From positions 1-64,000 of the forward strand of contig NZ_VCQN01000004.1 of NCBI RefSeq assembly GCF_005938125.1: a DNA stretch of 64,000 bases. Direction: 5' to 3'. Under the pieces are notes generated by a model, which was not told where the DNA came from, searched no databases, and was given only the letters and a program-made list of their open reading frames with translations. This stretch comes from Bacillus sp. BHET2 (GTDB lineage: Bacteria > Bacillota > Bacilli > Bacillales > Bacillaceae_B). Numbering within the stretch: position 1 is the stretch's first letter; the number at the start of each line of letters is the position of its first letter. The position numbers and the translations under genes are program-made. Of the stretch, positions 60,254 through 64,000 are shown piece by piece.

Positions 60254-60640
60254 ATGAACTTCAAAAAAATCCATCACATCGCCATCATTTGTTCGAATTA
60301 CATAAAATCAAAAGACTTTTACGTTAATAAGCTGGGGTTTGATGTCAAACAGGAGACTTACAGAGAAGAAAGAGATTCGTACAAGCTCGACCTCGCTTTA
60401 CATGGTGAATATATCATCGAACTCTTCTCGTTCCCCGATGCGCCGTCTCGTCCGAGCTATCCTGAAGCGCAAGGATTGCGGCATTTGGCGTTTGAAGTGG
60501 AGAATATAGCGGAGTGTGTATTGGAACTGAATCAAAAAGGGATTGAAACAGAGATGGTCAGGGTCGACCCCTACACTCATAAACGGTTCACTTTTTTCGA
60601 GGATCCAGATGGATTGCCTTTAGAGATTTATGAATCCTGA
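60254..60640 (+). CDS. VOC/glyoxalase-family protein
   Basis: 128 residues with two beta-alpha-beta-beta-beta units. Metal-binding positions look intact: His in KIHHIAIIC, Glu in GEYIIELFSF, His in GLRHLAFEV and Glu in PLEIYE. It resembles the YaeR/GloA2 subgroup of lactoylglutathione-lyase-like proteins. AAGGGGAAGAATGG precedes the ATG. The substrate is unknown. Confidence 0.88.
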   Translation: MNFKKIHHIAIICSNYIKSKDFYVNKLGFDVKQETYREERDSYKLDLALHGEYIIELFSFPDAPSRPSYPEAQGLRHLAFEVENIAECVLELNQKGIETEMVRVDPYTHKRFTFFEDPDGLPLEIYES

Positions 60641-60642
60641 TA

Positions 60643-60656
60643 GAGGTCCGTTCCTC
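60643..60656 (+). repeat. GAGGGACGGACCTC-family motif at the VOC gene stop
   Basis: GAGGTCCGTTCCTC (reverse-oriented form, one change) starts two bases after the stop codon of the VOC gene, mirroring the placement at comK, gdh and metQ. Confidence 0.65.
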
Positions 60657-60660
60657 AAAA

Positions 60661-60737
60661 AAAAGAGCACTTCCCATTAAGAGAAGTGCCGTCCAAAGGT
60701 ATTGTAATTTGTCGTTAGATTTATTAAAACATAAATC
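60661..60737 (-). repeat. Duplicated short element, copy A
   Basis: Aligns without gaps to 60964-61040 (offset 303 bp, roughly 85-90% identical by eye). Contains GAGCACTTCCC...GAAGTGCC, which on the minus strand is a good terminator (GGCACTTCTC, loop, GGGAAGTGCTC, eight T), and a second hairpin GATTTAT-TAAAAC-ATAAATC. Confidence 0.8.
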
Positions 60738-60963
60738 AGGAAGTTGTGTAATGTCGCTCTGGGAGGAATAAGAGTGCGTACGTAGGTCATTATTGTGGAT
60801 TTCTCCTCAATTCCCATCCAAATATAAATATATTAATATAGGGTAGCTGTCACTTTCATAAAAAATGGCGCATCCCCCAAGGAGAAGCACCGTGATTATG
60901 GCAGTCAAAGTAAAAAGCAGGATTACCTGGAGGATGTCGTCTTTTCCACTTAACGAAAGAGAA
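60738..60963. other. Spacer between the two short-element copies
   Basis: No firm gene. A minus-strand open frame (60998 to 60807) would encode a hydrophobic 62-64-residue peptide but lacks a ribosome site. At 60860-60891 there is a weaker third relative of the terminator hairpin (GGCGCATCCCCC...GGAGAAGCACC). Confidence 0.4.
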
Positions 60964-61040
60964 AAAAGAGCACTTCCCACAAGGAGAAGTGCCATCAAAA
61001 GGTATTGTAATTTGTCGTTACATCTATTAAAACATAGATT
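60964..61040 (-). repeat. Duplicated short element, copy B
   Basis: Same layout as copy A. In the second hairpin ATCTAT-TAAAAC-ATAGAT replaces ATTTAT/ATAAAT, a paired T-to-C and A-to-G change that keeps the stem. The terminator-like hairpin is conserved with changes in the loop. Confidence 0.8.
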
Positions 61041-61128
61041 TGAAATGTATGTATTGCCGGTTTATAGCCCTAAGAGAGAATATATAAGGATATTCCTAAA
61101 AAAAATACTGGTTTTCTGATAAAATATT

Positions 61129-61144
61129 AAAATATTAATATTTT
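61129..61144. promoter_or_regulatory. 16-bp perfect palindrome before the first RRNPP-type regulator
   Basis: AAAATATTAATATTTT ends directly at the AAGGTGG ribosome site of the gene at 61159. It may be an autoregulatory operator or simply AT-rich promoter DNA. Confidence 0.45.
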
Positions 61145-61158
61145 AAGGTGGTGGGCTT

Positions 61159-62055
61159 GTGGACTATTCAGTCATTGGAAAAAAGATCAAAGAATTGAGA
61201 AAAATCGTTGGATTGACTCAGGGTGAATTGGCGAATGGAATTTGTACTCAAGCCTTGATCAGTAGAATTGAGAAGGGAGATATTTATCCGAGCGCTACGT
61301 CTATTTATCAAATTTCGAAAAAGCTTGGTGTTGATGTAAACTATTTTTTCGAAATTGGGATGACTCCCCGCCTGGATTATGTGAAAGAGGTCGAGCGTCA
61401 ACTAAAGAAGCTGAGAGTAAAATTAAAATACGATGAAATTATTGAGATTGTCAAAACCGAAGAGAAGAATCCATTATTCATAAAGGATGACTCAAATCTT
61501 CAGCTGCTCTATTGGCATAAAGGAATATACGTGAATGAAGTTGAGCAAGACAAAGAGGAAGCCTTACTCATTTTAGAGAAGGCCCTCTCCCTGACATATA
61601 ATAAGAAAAAGGCGATGTCAGAGCGAGAAATGAATATTTTGATCAGTACAGGGATTTTGGAATTCAGCCGTGGTCATTATGAACGGGCATTAGAGATTTA
61701 CCAAAGCGTAAACGAGTGTTTGGCATACAGTGACCAGCTAAGTGATAAATCTATCAAAACCAGGCTTTTATATAATACTGCAAGGGTACTGACGAGGCTT
61801 GGGAAGTATAGAGAATCCGTCCAGTACTGTGAAGAAGGCATTCGGTGGATCATTGAAGAAGAAACCTTATATGGCTTTGCTCAATTGAATTACCATATTG
61901 GATATAACTTGGAGCTAGAAGAGAATTATCAAGAAGCCTTACCCTTTCTAACCAAAGCGGCCATGCTTTTTGAGATTCAATTCAACACGAAATTAACTAC
62001 TTTTATAGAAGAAAAGATTGAGAACCTTAAAGAAAAGATGGATGTAATGTCTTAA
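61159..62055 (+). CDS. HTH-TPR regulator of RRNPP (PlcR/NprR) type, copy 1
   Basis: 298 residues. The N-terminal Xre-type HTH (IGKKIKELRKIVGLTQGELANGIC, read in parts, then ALISRIEKGDIYPSATSIYQ) is followed from ~75 by TPR-like helical repeats (EREMNILISTGILEFSRGHY, TRLLYNTARVLTRLGKYRES). This is the layout of PlcR, where a secreted and re-imported peptide binds the TPR groove. GTG start at 61159 after AAGGTGG. A close paralogue follows 38 bases downstream. No candidate signal-peptide gene is seen adjacent. Confidence 0.88.
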   Translation: MDYSVIGKKIKELRKIVGLTQGELANGICTQALISRIEKGDIYPSATSIYQISKKLGVDVNYFFEIGMTPRLDYVKEVERQLKKLRVKLKYDEIIEIVKTEEKNPLFIKDDSNLQLLYWHKGIYVNEVEQDKEEALLILEKALSLTYNKKKAMSEREMNILISTGILEFSRGHYERALEIYQSVNECLAYSDQLSDKSIKTRLLYNTARVLTRLGKYRESVQYCEEGIRWIIEEETLYGFAQLNYHIGYNLELEENYQEALPFLTKAAMLFEIQFNTKLTTFIEEKIENLKEKMDVMS

Positions 62056-62093
62056 GAGTATGGGATACATCAAAGAGGATTGGGGGTAGTTGA

Positions 62094-62981
62094 ATGGATT
62101 ACTCAATCATTGGTAAAAAGATCAAAGAGTTGCGAAAGACTGTTGGATTGACTCAAGGGGAGTTAGCAGATGGGATATGCACACAGGCACTCATTAGTCG
62201 AATCGAAAAGGGAGACGTCGATCCCAATGCAACTTCACTTTATCAAATTTCCAAGAAGCTCGGAGTGGATGTGAACTATTTTTTTGAAATAGGGACCACC
62301 CCTCGATTGGACTATTTGAAGGAAGTTGAACGCCAATTACGGAAATTGAGAAAAAAACACAGATATAAAGAAATGATCGAAATGGTGAGAGCAGAAGAAA
62401 ACAATCCCCTTTTTAAAGAAAAGGAAAACCTTCAACTTCTGTATTGGCACAAAGGAATTTACATATTTGAGGTTGAAAATAATGGGGAAGAAGCTTTCCC
62501 ATTGTTAAAGAAAGCCCTCTTCCTTACAGCGGATAGTAAAAAAGCACTTTCGGAAAGGGAAATGGAGATTCTATTAACAATGGGGGGTTTTTATGTTGGT
62601 ATAGAAGACTATTCTGCAGCCCTCAAATATTATGATCAAGTGAAAAATGCCATACACCTTACTGGACAACTCAACGATAAATCCATCAAAACCCGATTGC
62701 TTTATAATGTAGCGAGAGCGTTAACCAGGCTAGGCAGATACAAAGATTCGATTGAATCTTGCAAGGAAGGAATAAGATGGTGTATTGAAGAGGAGCATTT
62801 ATATGGTTTAGCGCAACTCCACTATCATATGGGCTATAACTTCGAGCTGGAAGAGAACCTGGAAGAAGCTATCATTTATATAGAGAAATCTATATTCATG
62901 TTTGAATTGCTTGGAAATAATGAGCATATGACATTTCTAATGAATAAAAAAGAACAACTCTCTGAGAGGATATTATCCTGA
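62094..62981 (+). CDS. HTH-TPR regulator of RRNPP (PlcR/NprR) type, copy 2
   Basis: 295 residues, roughly two-thirds identical to copy 1 across the HTH (KKIKELRKTVGLTQGELADG) and TPR parts, so the pair arose by tandem duplication. The HTH recognition region is nearly unchanged (ALISRIEKGDVDPNATSLYQ), implying the same DNA target, while the TPR domain has diverged more (residues ~140-190), implying a different ligand or stoichiometry. Likely co-transcribed with copy 1. Confidence 0.88.
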   Translation: MDYSIIGKKIKELRKTVGLTQGELADGICTQALISRIEKGDVDPNATSLYQISKKLGVDVNYFFEIGTTPRLDYLKEVERQLRKLRKKHRYKEMIEMVRAEENNPLFKEKENLQLLYWHKGIYIFEVENNGEEAFPLLKKALFLTADSKKALSEREMEILLTMGGFYVGIEDYSAALKYYDQVKNAIHLTGQLNDKSIKTRLLYNVARALTRLGRYKDSIESCKEGIRWCIEEEHLYGLAQLHYHMGYNFELEENLEEAIIYIEKSIFMFELLGNNEHMTFLMNKKEQLSERILS

Positions 62982-63074
62982 TACTTTCCGTTTCTGGTAA
63001 AAAGCATAACTAGTTTTCTCATACATTTACCATGTCCTTCATAAGAATGATTATAGGTGAGGGGTGTTGGTCGT

Positions 63075-63536
63075 ATGAGAAGAAAAAGCCCGGTTTCTCT
63101 ATTTATTGGAGCAGTTGCTGCAATAGTTATCGGAGTGGCCTTATTTATGTTTATTGGTAAAAGTGGGGAGCCTGATACACCTGAAGAAGTAATCAAGGAA
63201 TTTTATAATTTTGAAAAAGATGGTGATTTCGGGAATGCGTGGGAGCTTTTTCATTCAGAAATGCAAAATAAGTTTCCAAAATCCACTTATATTCAAACGA
63301 AAAATCATGTGTTCATGGGACATATGGGAGTAGATGAGTTCGATGTACAAGTCGGCAAGATTGAAAAGGAGAAAAAATTTACATTTAACAGTGAAGGACT
63401 TCAGTTTAAAAATGTCAGAAAAGCTAAAGTGAACCTGTATTTCGATAGCCAGTTTGGTGAATTAATGATTACCCAAACCTGTTATGTGGCAATAGAAGAG
63501 GGGAAATGGAGGGTTTTATGGAATTATAATTTTTGA
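63075..63536 (+). CDS. Membrane-anchored NTF2-like (DUF4878-type) protein
   Basis: About 153 residues: a basic start (MRRKSPVS), one membrane helix (~8-28, LFIGAVAAIVIGVALFMFIG), then an outside domain with the NTF2-like pattern TPEEVIKEFYNFEKDGDFGN-AWELFHSEMQ and a final VAIEEGKWRVLWNY. GAGGGGTG lies upstream. It follows the regulators by about 90 bases and might be their target, without direct evidence. Confidence 0.75.
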   Translation: MRRKSPVSLFIGAVAAIVIGVALFMFIGKSGEPDTPEEVIKEFYNFEKDGDFGNAWELFHSEMQNKFPKSTYIQTKNHVFMGHMGVDEFDVQVGKIEKEKKFTFNSEGLQFKNVRKAKVNLYFDSQFGELMITQTCYVAIEEGKWRVLWNYNF

Positions 63537-63653
63537 ATGAAGATGCCGTTAAAATCATAGACAAATACATTTCAAATTTTTATTGAATTTGGTTTTATAT
63601 AGAATTTTCCGGGTAAAAAGAAACTAATCTTTTTATAAAGGAGGATATCTGCT

Positions 63654-63779
63654 GTGCCGCTACTCTATTTAAAGGCTCGTGAAGCCTATGAACTCGATGC
63701 GAAAGTATCACAATCCCAAGTGACAGGAATGAGAGAATTTCGCAGAACAAAGCCAGCTCCAATCGTTAAAAAAAGATAG
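63654..63779 (+). CDS. 41-residue basic small protein
   Basis: AAAGGAGGATATCTGCT precedes the GTG at 63654, a near-ideal ribosome site. The product starts MPLLYLKAREAYELDAKVSQ and ends in a basic, proline-containing tail (FRRTKPAPIVKKR). No family recognised. It stands alone between the NTF2-like gene and murB. Confidence 0.6.
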   Translation: MPLLYLKAREAYELDAKVSQSQVTGMREFRRTKPAPIVKKR

Positions 63780-63864
63780 TTATTTTTATCGGTGAAAAAC
63801 GATTAAATATTGGATGACCTGCTCAGTCTATACTATTTAGGCTGTTTTTTTTGTTGGGACAGAA

Positions 63865-63899
63865 AAAAGTCAGGAATCAAATGATCCCTGACTTTTTTA
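63865..63899. terminator. Bidirectional terminator
   Basis: AAAAAGTCAGG, AATCAAATGAT, CCTGACTTTTTT; overlaps the murB stop and also serves the small plus-strand gene. A weaker hairpin (CAGTCT...AGGCTG plus T-run) precedes it at about 63818-63850. Confidence 0.88.
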
Positions 63900-64000
63900 T
63901 TCCAGATCTTCACCGATGATGCGAACTTCCCTTTCAAGCTCTACGTCAAACTTTTCTTTCACTGTCTTTTGAACATGTTCAATGAGTGAGATATAATCCG
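63897..64000 (-). CDS. murB: UDP-N-acetylenolpyruvoylglucosamine reductase, C-terminal end (partial)
   Basis: Only the last 34 codons are in the window: [20 protein letters not shown] then [13 protein letters not shown]. This matches the MurB C-terminus, including the DYxxLIxxVxxxVxxxFxVxLExEVxxIG pattern. MurB reduces UDP-GlcNAc-enolpyruvate to UDP-MurNAc. The remainder lies beyond the right edge. Confidence 0.8.
   Translation of the reverse strand, partial: DYISLIEHVQKTVKEKFDVELEREVRIIGEDLE

Noticed and set aside
60807..60998. Minus-strand hydrophobic peptide gene between the twin elements
   Set aside because: No ribosome site before its start; part of the frame is formed by terminator-like hairpins, so coding status is undecided.

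Overview
The window is a stretch of chromosome from a low-GC, endospore-forming Firmicute of the Bacillaceae. Protein content suggests a Bacillus or Rossellomorea relative, but no species call is possible from sequence reading alone. Supporting signs are AGGAGG-type ribosome binding sites, many TTG/GTG starts, ComK, a TasA/TapA/SipW matrix operon, a sporulation-type histidine kinase, an S-box leader and a CcpA cre site. The window opens at the 5S end of an rRNA operon and closes inside the 3' end of murB.

Layout. 0-5 kb: 5S rRNA, a helically phased short-repeat array, an orphan tyrosine recombinase, small proteins, a frameshifted gene and a hexapeptide acetyltransferase. 5-11 kb: ugd and galU (UDP-glucuronate supply), then a biofilm-matrix operon. 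That operon has a TasA-like fibre protein, TapA, the SipW signal peptidase and a second TasA-like protein ending in an LPNTG sortase signal, all behind SinR-type boxes. 11-19 kb: a FAD-linked oxidase divergent from a GntR-TRAP transporter-aminotransferase-RocB-like peptidase operon. 19-24 kb: comK and a cre-controlled MurNAc recycling operon (murQ, murP, mupG). 24-28 kb: a c-di-GMP riboswitch in front of a decayed VanZ-like gene, a soluble sensor kinase, and a PAS-GGDEF-EAL membrane protein. 28-39 kb: glutamate dehydrogenase, TetR/YhgE, a DUF1659/DUF2922 pair, a second phased array, S-box plus metNPQ, a SEC-C protein and a VanZ protein. 39-46 kb: a 1752-residue secreted nuclease/double 5'-nucleotidase and trhO. 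46-54 kb: three different M20 amidohydrolases, an unusual regulator and an AbgT transporter; an IS3-family element sits between the regulator and abgT. 54-64 kb: PBP3-like protein, a reductase, Mn-pyrophosphatase, NERD and VOC proteins, a duplicated short element, tandem RRNPP-type regulators and murB.

How the parts connect. Several units point to a biofilm and scavenging lifestyle: matrix fibres, nucleotide-sugar supply, c-di-GMP turnover and sensing, and uptake or salvage of cell-wall sugars, nucleotides, aminoacyl conjugates and methionine. The most unusual signals are non-coding. There are two arrays with about 20.5-bp period but different cores. A GAGGGACGGACCTC-type motif lies against four stop codons. 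A roughly 320-bp dispersed element keeps its hairpin by compensatory changes. A 59-bp promoter/operator module is duplicated on both sides of the IS-split M20/AbgT locus. All functional statements rest on motifs read by eye and on remembered family knowledge; no database search was run.
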